Notes: generated by a model not told the origin, from the sequence alone. A stretch of DNA of 10,225 nt from Rhodococcus sp. IITR03 (GCA_001017865.1 LATQ01000001.1:2673242-2683466); one strand, 5' to 3'; positions 1 to 10,225 are shown, counted from the first letter of the stretch. Numbers and translations: made by a program.

Positions 1-880
1 GCACCCGGCGACACCGGGCCGCTCGGGCCACGTCAGGCCGGGCCGGTGCCGGTCGAGCCGTCGACCCCGACCCGCTGGAGCCGGTCCTCGAGGGGAGTGC
101 GGTCGGTGACCCACAGATTGCCGTTGGGGTCGCGGCACACATCGCCCGCGGTGCCGATGCCCGACAACATCACCGACGGGGCGGGTGCCGCGCCGGGGGC
201 TGGGAGCGGCAGGTTCAGGAGCTTGCCGGACAAGACGTTCGGATCGTTTGCGGCCGCTGCGTTTCCGGCGTCGCCTGTCAGGACGGCGAGTTCGGTGGGT
301 GAGACGAACTCGATGGCGCCGGAGTTGCCCGTCGCGCCGCGGGGGATCCCTGTCAGCACGTCCTTGGGAGTGTCACCCGCGGCGATGCGGACCACGCGGT
401 TGTCGGAGGCCGTGGTGATGTAGGCGTAGAGCAGTCGGTCCTCGGCGAAAGTGGGGGAGAGCGCCACGTCCAGCAGCCCACCGTCCCCGGAGCCGTCGAC
501 CGGGATGGTCGCGATCTCCACCGGCTCGGTCTCCGGGGCGACCTGCAGTATCCGGCCCGTCCGACGCTCGGTGACGAGCGCGGAGTTGCCGTCGGGCATC
601 GTCACCAGGCCGCCGGTGACGTCGAGGCAGGTCGCGATCACGGACGGATCGGGGTCGACACAGGGCCCGGTGGCTTGGGGGAGGCGCTCGGCGTCGTCGT
701 CTCGGTGGGGTCCTGGGGTCCGACGCCCGGTCCCGGGTCGAAGGTGGGCTCGGGAGTGAACGGGGTCGACGCGGAGTCGTCGAAGCGGGCGCAGGACGGG
801 ACGGCGAGGACTCCGACGGCGAGCACCGCCGCTGCCGCACGTACGCCCCACGAACCCGTCCATCGCGTACCCCGTGTCAT
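1..880 (-). CDS. lppZ: LppZ-like lipoprotein (glucose/sorbosone dehydrogenase-like beta-propeller), partial, frameshifted
   Basis: Probable exported lipoprotein resembling M. tuberculosis LppZ, a protein with a PQQ-dependent sugar dehydrogenase-like beta-propeller fold; substrate unknown. The ATG at 880 gives basic residues, a hydrophobic stretch and Cys30 in VPSC (lipobox-like), then a Pro/Thr-rich linker to about residue 73. The propeller part shows LVTMPDGNSALVTERRTG, DGGLLDVALSP and DPNGNLWVTDRTP. Two single-base losses break the frame. Near 663-668 the signal-peptide frame reads PKPPGP and then must shift to CVDPDPSVIATC. Near 39-44 the frame hits TGA at 33-35, but adding one base gives TWPERPGVAGC, which runs in frame to base 1. 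The gene therefore continues past the left edge rather than ending at 33; LppZ is about 370 residues. Start choice: a TAACGT box ends 7 nt before the ATG, so the mRNA is probably leaderless. The family match is from memory. Confidence 0.8.
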
Positions 881-887
881 GCCGCAA

Positions 888-893
888 ACGTTA
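888..893 (-). promoter_or_regulatory. -10 element for the lppZ-like gene, probably leaderless
   Basis: On the minus strand TAACGT fits the actinobacterial TANNNT -10 consensus, and exactly 7 nt separate it from the ATG at 880. Transcription would start on or next to the A of the start codon, so no Shine-Dalgarno is expected and none is seen. No clear -35 box is visible. Confidence 0.45.
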
Positions 894-945
894 CCGGCAC
901 GACGCGCGCACCCACGGATGCCGGGTGCGGGGACGGTCACGGGCA

Positions 946-951
946 TAGGCT
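946..951 (+). promoter_or_regulatory. -10 element for the doxX-like gene, probably leaderless
   Basis: TAGGCT fits TANNNT and lies 6 nt upstream of the GTG at 958, which places the transcription start at the start codon. The GAGG at 952-955 is too close to that codon to act as a normal ribosome binding site. No convincing -35 box is seen. Confidence 0.45.
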
Positions 952-957
952 GAGGAC

Positions 958-1722
958 GTGGCCGACAACAAGAACGGTGGCATACCGGACGCGGGTTCGA
1001 ATCCCTACGGCGACCAGCCCGACGAACACACACTCGAGATGCGCCGACCACGCGAGTCGTATCTCGGATCCGACGATGACTTCGGCGCAGGCGGAACTCC
1101 CCTCGGCAGCGACGCCTACGCCGCTCCCACCGAGCAGATGTACCGGCCGGAGCCGGTCTACGGTGCGGATACGGGCGGCGCGGTGGTCGCCGGCGAACAG
1201 GCCCCGGCGAAGGTGCGCCGCGGAACGCTCGACCTCGGTCTGTTCGTCCTGCGTGCGGCGGTCGGGGCGATCCTCGTCGCCCACGGACTGCAGAAGCTGG
1301 TGGGTCTGTGGAACGGGCCTGGACTCGACGGTTTCGAGTCGTTGCTCCGCGATGCGGGATACCAGCAGCCCGCCGTGCTCGCGATCGTCGGCGCGGTCGG
1401 TGAGATCGCAGCCGGAGGACTGCTCGTCCTGGGTCTGCTCACCCCGTTCGCCGCTGCCGCGATCGTCGCGATCATGGTCAACGCGGTGCTGTTCAAGCAC
1501 GAACTCGAACCGGGCGTCCAGTTCTTCGCCGCCGAATCGTCGGGCTTCGAATTCGAGGCCCTCCTCGTCGCCTGCGCGGTGGCGATCACCCTCACCGGAC
1601 CGGGACGCATCGCGATCGACGGACGACGCGGGTGGTGGGCGACGCGTCCGTTCCTGGGCTCGTTCGTCGTGCTGCTGCTGGGTGTGGCGGCCGGCGTGTG
1701 CCTGTGGATCTTCGGACGCTGA
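958..1722 (+). CDS. doxX: DoxX-family integral membrane protein (Rv3005c-like)
   Basis: Membrane protein of 254 residues, intact in this sequence. Residues 1-88 are hydrophilic and acidic (PDEHTLEMRRPRES, GSDDDFGAGG), with tyrosines and prolines typical of a disordered cytoplasmic tail. The DoxX domain follows with hydrophobic segments at about 91-110, 139-160, 163-180, 200-215 and 232-251. Family-like patterns are LRAAVGAILVAHGLQKL and GAVGEIAAGGLLVLGLLTP. In M. tuberculosis the homologue Rv3005c (DoxX) belongs to a membrane oxidoreductase complex with SodA and SseA that handles oxidative stress; a similar role here is inferred. The GTG start at 958 is supported by the spacing to a -10 box. 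The gene is divergent from the lppZ-like gene, as recalled for M. tuberculosis, and convergent with ilvD across a strong hairpin. Confidence 0.85.
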   Translation: MADNKNGGIPDAGSNPYGDQPDEHTLEMRRPRESYLGSDDDFGAGGTPLGSDAYAAPTEQMYRPEPVYGADTGGAVVAGEQAPAKVRRGTLDLGLFVLRAAVGAILVAHGLQKLVGLWNGPGLDGFESLLRDAGYQQPAVLAIVGAVGEIAAGGLLVLGLLTPFAAAAIVAIMVNAVLFKHELEPGVQFFAAESSGFEFEALLVACAVAITLTGPGRIAIDGRRGWWATRPFLGSFVVLLLGVAAGVCLWIFGR

Positions 1723-1747
1723 GACACCGCAAGCCGGACATTACGAA

Positions 1748-1789
1748 GGGCGAGGGCCCCGCGATCGGAGGATCGCGGGGCCCTCGCCC
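1748..1789. terminator. Perfect hairpin terminator between convergent doxX and ilvD
   Basis: A 19-bp perfect inverted repeat has arms 1748-1766 and 1771-1789 and a 4-nt loop (GGAG). It lies 25 nt after the doxX stop and 16 nt beyond the ilvD stop, which suits a bidirectional terminator. There is no long U-tract, as is common in high-GC actinomycetes. Confidence 0.8.
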
Positions 1790-1805
1790 CTACTGTCGTC
1801 AGGTG

Positions 1806-3646
1806 TTACGGCACGCGCCGCACGGCACCCTTGTCGGCGGAGGTCGCCAGAGCGGCGTAGGCGCGCAGTGCCTTCGAGACCGTGCGCTCACGGTCGACGG
1901 GCTGCCACGGACGCTCGGAGGCCTCCATCTTCGCGCGACGGTCCGCGAGCACCTCGTCGTCGACGAGCACCTCGAGGGTGCGGGTCGCGACGTCGATGCG
2001 GATCCGGTCGCCCTGCTCGATCAGGCCGATCACACCACCGGAAGCGGCCTCGGGGGAGACGTGCCCGATGGACAGACCGGAGGTGCCGCCGGAGAAGCGG
2101 CCGTCGGTGATCAGGCACACACCTTGCCCAGACCGATGCCCTTGAGGAAGGAGGTCGGGTGCAGCATCTCCTGCATGCCGGGGCCGCCGGCCGGGCCCTC
2201 GTAGCGGACGACGACCACGTCGCCGGCTTTGATCTTCTTGCCGAGGATGACCGAGACGGCCTCCTCCTGCGACTCGACGACGTAGGCCGGGCCCTCGAAG
2301 TGGAACAGGTCCTCGTCGATACCGGCGGTCTTGAGGATCGCGCCGTCCGGTGCGAGGTTGCCGCGCAGTACGCACAGGCCGCCCTCGACGGTGTATGCGT
2401 GCTCGATGTCGCGGATGCAGCCGTTCGCGGCATCGGTGTCGAGCGACGACCAACGGTTGTCGGTCGAGAACGGTTCGGTGGTGCGCACACCGCCCGGGGC
2501 GGCGTGGAACAGCTCGAGGGCCGTCTCGGACGCCTTGCCGGAACGGATGTCCCAGGTGTCGAGCCACTCGTCGAAGCTCTTCGTGTGGACCGTGGAGACG
2601 TCGGTCTCGAGCAGGCCACCGCGGCGCAGCTCGCCGAGGATCGCGGGGATACCGCCGGCGCGGTGCACGTCCTCCATGTGGTAGTCGGAGTTCGGGGAGA
2701 CCTTGGCCAGGCAGGGCACCCGGCGGCTGATCTCGTCGATGGTGGACAGGTCGAAGTCGACCTCACCCTCCTGCGCGGCGGCGAGGGTGTGCAGCACGGT
2801 GTTCGTGGAACCACCCATCGCGACGTCGAGCGCCATCGCGTTGCGGAAGGCGGCCGGGGTTGCGATGTTGCGCGGCAGCACCGACTCGTCGTCGTCGCGG
2901 TAGTAACGCAGGGCCGCTTCGACGATCGTGGTGCCGGCGGTCTCGAACAGTGCGCGGCGCGCCTCGTGGGTGGCGAGGGTCGAACCGTTGCCGGGCAGCG
3001 CGAGACCGAGGGCCTCGGTGAGGCAGTTCATCGAGTTGGCGGTGAACATACCCGAGCACGAACCGCAGGTCGGGCACGCGCTGCGCTCGACCTCGTCGAG
3101 ACCCGCGTCGTCGACGGCCTCGCTGGCGGAGGCCGAGATGGCGGTGATGAGGTCGGTGGGGGCGTGGGCGACGCCGTTGACGACGACCGCCTTGCCGGCC
3201 TCCATCGGACCGCCGGAGACGAAGATCGTCGGGATGTTCAGGCGCATCGCGGCATTGAGCATGCCCGGCGTGATCTTGTCGCAGTTCGAGATGCACACCA
3301 GCGCGTCGGCGGTGTGCGCGTTGACCATGTATTCGACGGAGTCGGCGATGATCTCGCGGCTCGGCAGCGAGTAGAGCATGCCGCCGTGGCCCATCGCGAT
3401 GCCGTCGTCGACGGCGATGGTGTGGAACTCGCGTGCCACGCCGCCTGCTTCGCGCACGGCCTTCGCGACGATCTCGCCGACGTCCTTGAGGTGGACGTGA
3501 CCGGGTACGAACTGCGTGTAGGAGTTCGCGATCGCGACGATCGGCTTGCCGAAGTCGGAATCGGTCAGGCCGGTGGCGCGCCACAGGGAGCGCGCTCCCG
3601 CGGCGTTTCGTCCGACGGTGGTGGTGCGTGACCTCAACGGGGGCAT
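1806..3646 (-). CDS. ilvD: Dihydroxyacid dehydratase IlvD (frameshifted once)
   Basis: Fe-S enzyme of the last common step of valine and isoleucine synthesis, converting 2,3-dihydroxy acids to 2-oxo acids. The protein follows E. coli IlvD closely throughout: [15 protein letters not shown] near residue 12, D81 in [13 protein letters not shown]122 in [12 protein letters not shown], the CPTCGSC motif at 191-197 with C194 matching the E. coli cluster ligand, GGSTNTVLH and [12 protein letters not shown]. One base is missing in the GG at 2114-2115: the first frame ends at LGKVCA with TGA at 2111, and one added base gives [16 protein letters not shown] and a normal C-terminus to TAA at 1806. The repaired product is 613 residues, the usual length. 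The ATG at 3646 has an AAGGAAG ribosome site 7 nt upstream (3654-3660). A TAGATT at 3738-3743 could be its -10 box, weakly supported. There is no Cys in FVPGH, where the [2Fe-2S] subgroup carries its first ligand. Confidence 0.95.
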
Positions 3647-3787
3647 GGGCTGACTTCCTTGACGGTGGCTGTGTGCGCAATCGGCCGGGCCGCGTGCGGT
3701 CGCCGGGCTGGGGCGGATCCGGGCAGCGGCACCGACGAATCTACTCGCGTGCGTCCGGATGCACCTATTCGCACCCGGTCGCGAGGA

Positions 3788-4331
3788 TCAGGAGGAGCGG
3801 TCGTCCTTCTTCTCGACGGTGACTGCGTCGTCGGTGGTTTCGGCGTCCGAGCCGGCTTCGGCGGCCGCCTCCTCGCGGTGTGCCTTCTTCCTCGGCGCGC
3901 TGTGCGGCCGCATACGGATCGGGGATGCGGCCCCCACTCGCCTCCGACAACTGCGGCAGCCGGCCGAAGGTGACGACCGGCAGTGCGACCTCGCTGCCGT
4001 CGGTGAGCCGCGCGCGGGCCCAGCCCCGCTTCGGGAACCGAAGGCCGTCGAGTTCGTCCCACTTCAGGTTCGTGGTCTTGAAGGTCGCCCGCGCGACGAT
4101 GCCCTCGGGGCCGACGACGGTGCGTACCCGCACGACCCAGGCGGCGACGAGGAGCGGGATGATCAGCGTCCATGCGAAGGCCTCCGGCCACGCCAGCGCG
4201 GGCGAGGCGAGGGCGAGGAACAGCAGAGCGCACGCGAGGAACGACAGTCGCGAGATCTGGATGACCTGCGTCGCCGAATCGGGCGTGTGGGATGATGGAG
4301 TCGGTGGCACGGGCTGCTGGGAAGATGACAC
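3788..4331 (-). CDS. cfp6: Small membrane protein with bacterial PH-like domain (CFP-6-like)
   Basis: Membrane-anchored protein resembling M. tuberculosis Rv3004 (CFP-6). After a short Ser/Pro-rich start come two hydrophobic segments (SFLACALLFLALASPALAW and AFAWTLIIPLLVAAWVV). A bacterial PH-type domain follows: RVRTVVGPEGIVARATFKTTNLKWDELDGLRFPKRGWARARLTDG. It ends near PDPYAAAQRAEEE. The frame then changes near 3881-3892: the continuing frame is Arg/Gly-rich with poor codon use, while the frame starting AHREEAAAEAGSDAETTDD has normal GC-rich third positions and stops at TGA 3788-3790. This break needs one base removed or two added, unlike the other breaks in the window. I chose GTG at 4331 because it begins SSSQQPVPP just before the conserved part; ATG at 4361 and TTG at 4391 are alternatives, and no start has a good ribosome site. 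Molecular function is unknown; it lies next to the ilv genes. Confidence 0.7.
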
Positions 4332-4392
4332 CTCTACATCTTCGCACTGCAGCCGCGGCATCTCACATTCTGGGACAGTGAACCGCACCAAG

Positions 4393-4422
4393 TTGACTGT
4401 CTGGACACCATGCGCCTACCGT
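4393..4422 (+). promoter_or_regulatory. ilvBNC promoter (-35 TTGACT, -10 TACCGT)
   Basis: TTGACT at 4393-4398 and TACCGT at 4417-4422 are 18 bp apart, close to the housekeeping sigma consensus in actinomycetes. Seven nt after the -10 box comes the GTG of the leader peptide at 4430, so transcription should begin on that codon. The intergenic stretch is shared with the divergent PH-domain gene. Confidence 0.65.
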
Positions 4423-4429
4423 CGAGCGC

Positions 4430-4477
4430 GTGAATCAGAATGGGTTGCTCGTAATCGGCCGGCGCGTCGTCGCCTGA
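4430..4477 (+). CDS. ilvB leader peptide (attenuator), 15 residues, MNQNGLLVIGRRVVA
   Basis: A short ORF begins with GTG 4430-4432 and ends with TGA 4475-4477. Six of its 15 codons encode branched-chain amino acids, in two clusters: Leu-Leu-Val-Ile at 4445-4456 and Val-Val at 4466-4471. Two of these codons, TTG and GTA, are unusual in this GC-rich sequence and could sharpen stalling when charged tRNA is short. No ribosome binding site precedes it, but the promoter spacing predicts that the mRNA begins at the GTG, so it is probably translated as a leaderless message. An intrinsic terminator follows 32 nt after its stop, and ilvB starts 99 nt after it. Attenuation of ilvBNC by a leader peptide without a ribosome site is known in Corynebacterium glutamicum. 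The role here is inferred from layout and composition; Arg-Arg before Val-Val also resembles that kind of leader. Confidence 0.75.
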   Translation: MNQNGLLVIGRRVVA

Positions 4478-4508
4478 GCCGCATTTCGCAACTCGCCCAC
4501 GACGCGCC
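4461..4508 (+). promoter_or_regulatory. Leader hairpin overlapping the Val-Val codons
   Basis: The 10-nt arm 4461-4470, inside the leader ORF over its second Arg and Val codons, is perfectly complementary to 4499-4508, with a 28-nt loop. A ribosome on the leader would prevent it from forming. It ends one base before the terminator stem begins, so it may be the pause hairpin or part of the switch. I could not find by eye a clear antiterminator pairing with the terminator's left arm. Confidence 0.5.
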
Positions 4509-4509
4509 A

Positions 4510-4544
4510 CCCTCGTACAGCAGACTCGCTGACGAGGGTTTTTT
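4510..4544 (+). terminator. Intrinsic terminator in the ilvB leader (attenuator)
   Basis: The stem CCCTCGT (4510-4516) pairs with ACGAGGG (4532-4538). After a bulged A it continues as CAGC (4518-4521) with GCTG (4528-4531) around a 6-nt loop, and six T follow at 4539-4544. This is a full rho-independent terminator placed between a BCAA-rich leader peptide and ilvB. Such U-tracts are rare elsewhere in this window. Confidence 0.8.
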
Positions 4545-4563
4545 GTTGCCCGGAGCCAGAATC

Positions 4564-4569
4564 AGAGGA
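4564..4569 (+). promoter_or_regulatory. ilvB ribosome binding site
   Basis: AGAGGA lies 7 nt upstream of GTG 4577 and supports that start. The next residues, [10 protein letters not shown], fit the usual beginning of this enzyme in related genera as I recall it. Confidence 0.6.
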
Positions 4570-4576
4570 ATTCGCA

Positions 4577-8065
<3,489 letters not shown>

Positions 8066-8084
8066 CAGCCACCCGATCCGGTCA

Positions 8085-8123
8085 CGGCGGCCCGGTACCC
8101 CTACGGGGGGTACCGGGCCGCCG
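8085..8123 (+). terminator. Hairpin terminator after ilvC
   Basis: A perfect 17-bp inverted repeat has arms 8085-8101 and 8107-8123 and a 5-nt loop; an A-T pair can extend it by one. It begins 19 nt after the ilvC stop and lies before the SulP gene. It lacks a U-tract but closes the ilvBNC operon in a position typical of high-GC terminators. Confidence 0.75.
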
Positions 8124-8184
8124 TCGTCGGTGCGGATGAGCGATCTCGCATCCACGAGCCGGGGCGGCGGAGGATAATTGGCTG

Positions 8185-9992
8185 ATGTGGCTCCGCGCCG
8201 CGTTCGGGCGGCTCCCGGGTGTCGCCACCGCACGGTCCTACCGGCGGGGGTGGCTGCGGAGCGATGTCACGGCGGGCCTCGCGCTCAGCGCCCTGCTCGT
8301 CCCCACCGGCATGGGATACGCCCAGGCCGCGGGACTACCGCCCTACACCGGCCTCTATGCGACCGTCGTGCCGATGCTGGTGTATGCAGTGGTCGGTCCG
8401 TCCCGGATCCTCGTGCTCGGGCCGGATTCCGCGCTCGCCCCGCTCATCGCGGCAGCGGTGATCCCACTCGCCGCCGACGGCGATCCGCAGCGCGCGGTAG
8501 CCCTCGCCGGTGTGCTCGCGCTCTCGTCGGAGCGATCCTCCTGGTCGGCGGGATACTCCGCCTCGGATTCCTGACCTATCTGCTCTCCACACCGATCCGG
8601 ATCGGTTTCCTCAATGCGATCGCGATCATCGTCATCGTCGGGCAGCTGCCACTCCTCCTCGGCACCTCGGACGACGAATCCGGCGTCGTCGCGAGATTCT
8701 CGACATCGTCGACGACGTCTTCGAGGACGGTGTCGAGCCGGCCGGATTCCTCCTCGGCGTCGGCACCCTCGCCGTCATCCTCGTGCTGCAGAAGATCGTT
8801 CCCCGCATACCCGCGGTGCTCGTCGCGGTGATCGTCGCCTCGGCGGCGGTCGCGGTGTTCGGGCTCACCGATCGCGTGGAGATGGTGGGGGCGTTGCCTC
8901 CGGGATCCCCGCCCCCGTTCTCGGCGGTATCGAACGGGAAGACGTGATCGAACTGTTCGTACCCGCCGTCGCCGTCGCCGTCATCGCATTCGCCGACACC
9001 GCGGTGTTGTCGCGCTCGTTCGCGCTGCGACGGGGCGAGGACGTGGACGGCAGCTCCGAGATGCGCGCCCTCGGTGTGGTGAACATCGCAGCCGGTGCGA
9101 CGGGCGGATTCCCGATCTGCGGTAGCGGCAGCCGCACTCCCGTCCTGGAACAGGCCGGAGCGCGTACCAGTTCGCGGGTGCCGTCGGAGCGGTGACGGTC
9201 GCGATCTTCCTGCTGGTGGCCCCGGGAGCGACGGCGTACCTGCCGCAGGCGGCGCTCGGTGCAGTCGTGATCGTCGCGGCGAGCGCGCTCGTCGACGTGA
9301 GGGCGCTCGGTCGCCTGTGGCGGGTCAACAAGATCGAATTCTGTTTGTCCTTCGCCGCATTCGTGGCGGTCGGTCTCGCAGGTGTGCTGAAGGGTGTGCT
9401 CGTCGCGATCGCACTGTCGCTGGCGGCCGTCGTCGTACGCGCGTGGCAGCCCCACCGGACCGAACTCGTCGAACTCGAGGACGTCGCCGGATATCACGAT
9501 CGGGAGCGGCATCCCGAGGGTCACCGGATCCCGGGTCTCGTGCTCGTGCGGTTCGACGCCCCGCTGTTCTTCGCGAACGGTGTGATCCTCACGAAGTTCG
9601 TCCGCGAACTCGTCCGCGAACGCGAGGACCGCATCGAGTGGGTGGTTCTCGCGGCCGAACCGATCACCGATCTCGACATCAGTGCCGTCGAGGAGATCGA
9701 ACGCCTCGACGACTATCTCGCCCACCGGGGGATACGGCTCGCCTTCGCCGCCATGAAGGGTCCCGTCAAGGACAAGTTGCACCGGATGCAGACGGGGAAT
9801 CGCTTCCGGGACGGTCGATTCCACCGACCGTCCGCACCGCCGTGGTGGCCTTCCGGCACCGGAACCAGCCCGGCATCGAGCGCAGTGTGCTCGACGCACC
9901 CCCGCGGGACGTCGTCCCGCCCCCGCGGAAGGATGGGCCGCACCACCGTGATCCCGATCCCGGTGGCCCCGTGGGAAGGGCTGGGGCACTAA
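8185..9992 (+). CDS. SulP-family anion transporter with STAS domain (multiply frameshifted)
   Basis: Membrane transporter of the SulP (SLC26-like) family; the ion could be sulfate, bicarbonate or another anion and cannot be told from the sequence. The N-terminal signature is VPTGMGYAQAAGLPPYTGLYATVVPMLVYAVVGPSRILVLGP-like at residues 39-80. Hydrophobic segments continue through FLTYLLSTPIRIGFLNAIAI and ADTAVLSRSFALRRGEDVDGSSEMRALGVVNIAAGATGGFP. A STAS domain (LVLVRFDAPLFFANG, ITDLDISAVEEI) starts near residue 450. Missing single bases are needed near 8523, 8693, 8903, 9168 and 9824; each restores family-like protein. After PTVRTAVVAFRHRNQPGIE the frame probably loses two more bases between about 9870 and 9940 to reach the coding-like tail TTVIPIPVAPWEGLGH and TAA 9990-9992, giving about 604 residues. 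The ATG at 8185 has a CGGAGGA site 11 nt upstream. It resembles Rv1739c of M. tuberculosis. As written the gene is broken, most likely by sequence error. Confidence 0.85.
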
Positions 9993-9995
9993 ACT
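9990..9995 (+). promoter_or_regulatory. Possible serA -10 element
   Basis: TAAACT overlaps the SulP stop codon and fits TANNNT. It would give a 5' leader of roughly 75-80 nt before serA. No clear -35 box was found, so this is a weak call. Confidence 0.3.
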
Positions 9996-10078
9996 GTGGG
10001 CGGTCGCGGGTGCCATGCATGCTGTCGGGCGCGAGCGCCGTCGACCACTCACACATTCACGACACAGGGAGTCCGCAC

Positions 10079-10225
10079 GTGAGCCAGAATGGCCGTCCAG
10101 TAGTCCTGATCGCCGACAAGCTTGCGCAGTCGACCGTCGACGCGCTCGGTGACGGTGTCGAGGTGCGCTGGGTCGACGGCCCCGACCGCCCCGCCCTGCT
10201 CGCGGCCGTGCCCGAAGCCCAGGCG
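10079..10225 (+). CDS. serA: D-3-phosphoglycerate dehydrogenase SerA, N-terminal 49 codons (partial)
   Basis: First step of serine synthesis: oxidation of 3-phosphoglycerate to 3-phosphohydroxypyruvate with NAD. Only the beginning is present and it runs off the right edge in frame. RPVVLIADKLAQSTVDALGD, VEVRWVDGPDR and LLAAVPEAQA match the start of actinobacterial SerA (M. tuberculosis SerA1 begins almost identically, from memory). The GTG start has AGGGAG at 10066-10071, 7 nt upstream. The 86-nt gap after the SulP stop holds a possible promoter. In M. tuberculosis serA1 also lies close to ilvBNC. Confidence 0.93.
   Translation, partial: MSQNGRPVVLIADKLAQSTVDALGDGVEVRWVDGPDRPALLAAVPEAQA

Noticed and set aside
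2159..3631. Long plus-strand ORF (490 codons) antisense to ilvD
   Set aside because: It mirrors ilvD in GC-rich DNA, has an Arg/Gly/Val/Asp-rich composition and no recognisable domain; ilvD on the minus strand explains the region.
4410..4433. Alternative leader ORF MRLPSSA starting with ATG 4410
   Set aside because: It would begin inside or upstream of the -10 box, has no ribosome site and only one branched-chain codon; the GTG 4430 ORF fits attenuation far better.
8185..9992. SulP gene as a true pseudogene
   Set aside because: Its breaks are the same kind as those in ilvB, ilvC and ilvD, and protein conservation between breaks is high, so sequence error is more likely than decay.
8865..10052. 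Minus-strand ORF of 395 codons antisense to the SulP gene
   Set aside because: It looks longer than the sense ORFs only because the sense gene is broken by missing bases; the sense frames show the SulP and STAS motifs.

Overview
The window is GC-rich DNA of an actinomycete. Gene content and order point to a mycolate-containing genus close to Rhodococcus or Nocardia. From memory, an lppZ-like lipoprotein, a DoxX-like membrane protein, a CFP-6-like PH-domain protein, ilvB-ilvN-ilvC and serA lie in a similar block in Mycobacterium tuberculosis (around Rv2996c-Rv3006). The genus is an inference; no rRNA or other marker is present.

Layout. Positions 1-880 (minus) hold most of an LppZ-like lipoprotein that runs off the left edge. 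It is divergent from a DoxX-like membrane protein (958-1722, plus). A perfect 19-bp hairpin (1748-1789) separates that gene from the convergent ilvD (1806-3646, minus). Upstream of ilvD on the same strand is a small membrane protein with a PH-like domain (3788-4331). Divergent from it is the ilvBNC operon: a promoter (4393-4422), a 15-codon leader peptide (4430-4477), a hairpin with a U-tract (4510-4544), then ilvB (4577-6514), ilvN (6511-7014) and ilvC (7053-8065), closed by a long hairpin (8085-8123). A SulP-family anion transporter (8185-9992) and the first 49 codons of serA (10079 to the right edge) follow.

How the genes work together. IlvB/IlvN (acetohydroxyacid synthase), IlvC (ketol-acid reductoisomerase) and IlvD (dihydroxyacid dehydratase) are the three consecutive common steps of valine and isoleucine synthesis. 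SerA starts serine synthesis. The ilvBNC leader encodes MNQNGLLVIGRRVVA, rich in Leu, Val and Ile codons and followed by an intrinsic terminator. This is the layout of ribosome-mediated attenuation by branched-chain amino acids. The promoter is spaced so that the transcript would begin on the leader's GTG codon, giving a leaderless leader peptide.

Sequence quality. Six of the eight protein genes need reading-frame corrections: lppZ-like (2), ilvD (1), PH gene (1), ilvB (3), ilvC (1) and the SulP gene (at least 5, probably 7 missing bases). Nearly all are single missing bases that can be placed in short G or C runs, with conserved protein and normal codon use on both sides. This looks like uncorrected sequencing or assembly error rather than gene decay. 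The ilvB ORF stays open at nearly full length despite this, but about 80 residues of it are out of frame and include the catalytic glutamate. I did not find an exotic new system; the attenuator leader is the most interesting functional element.
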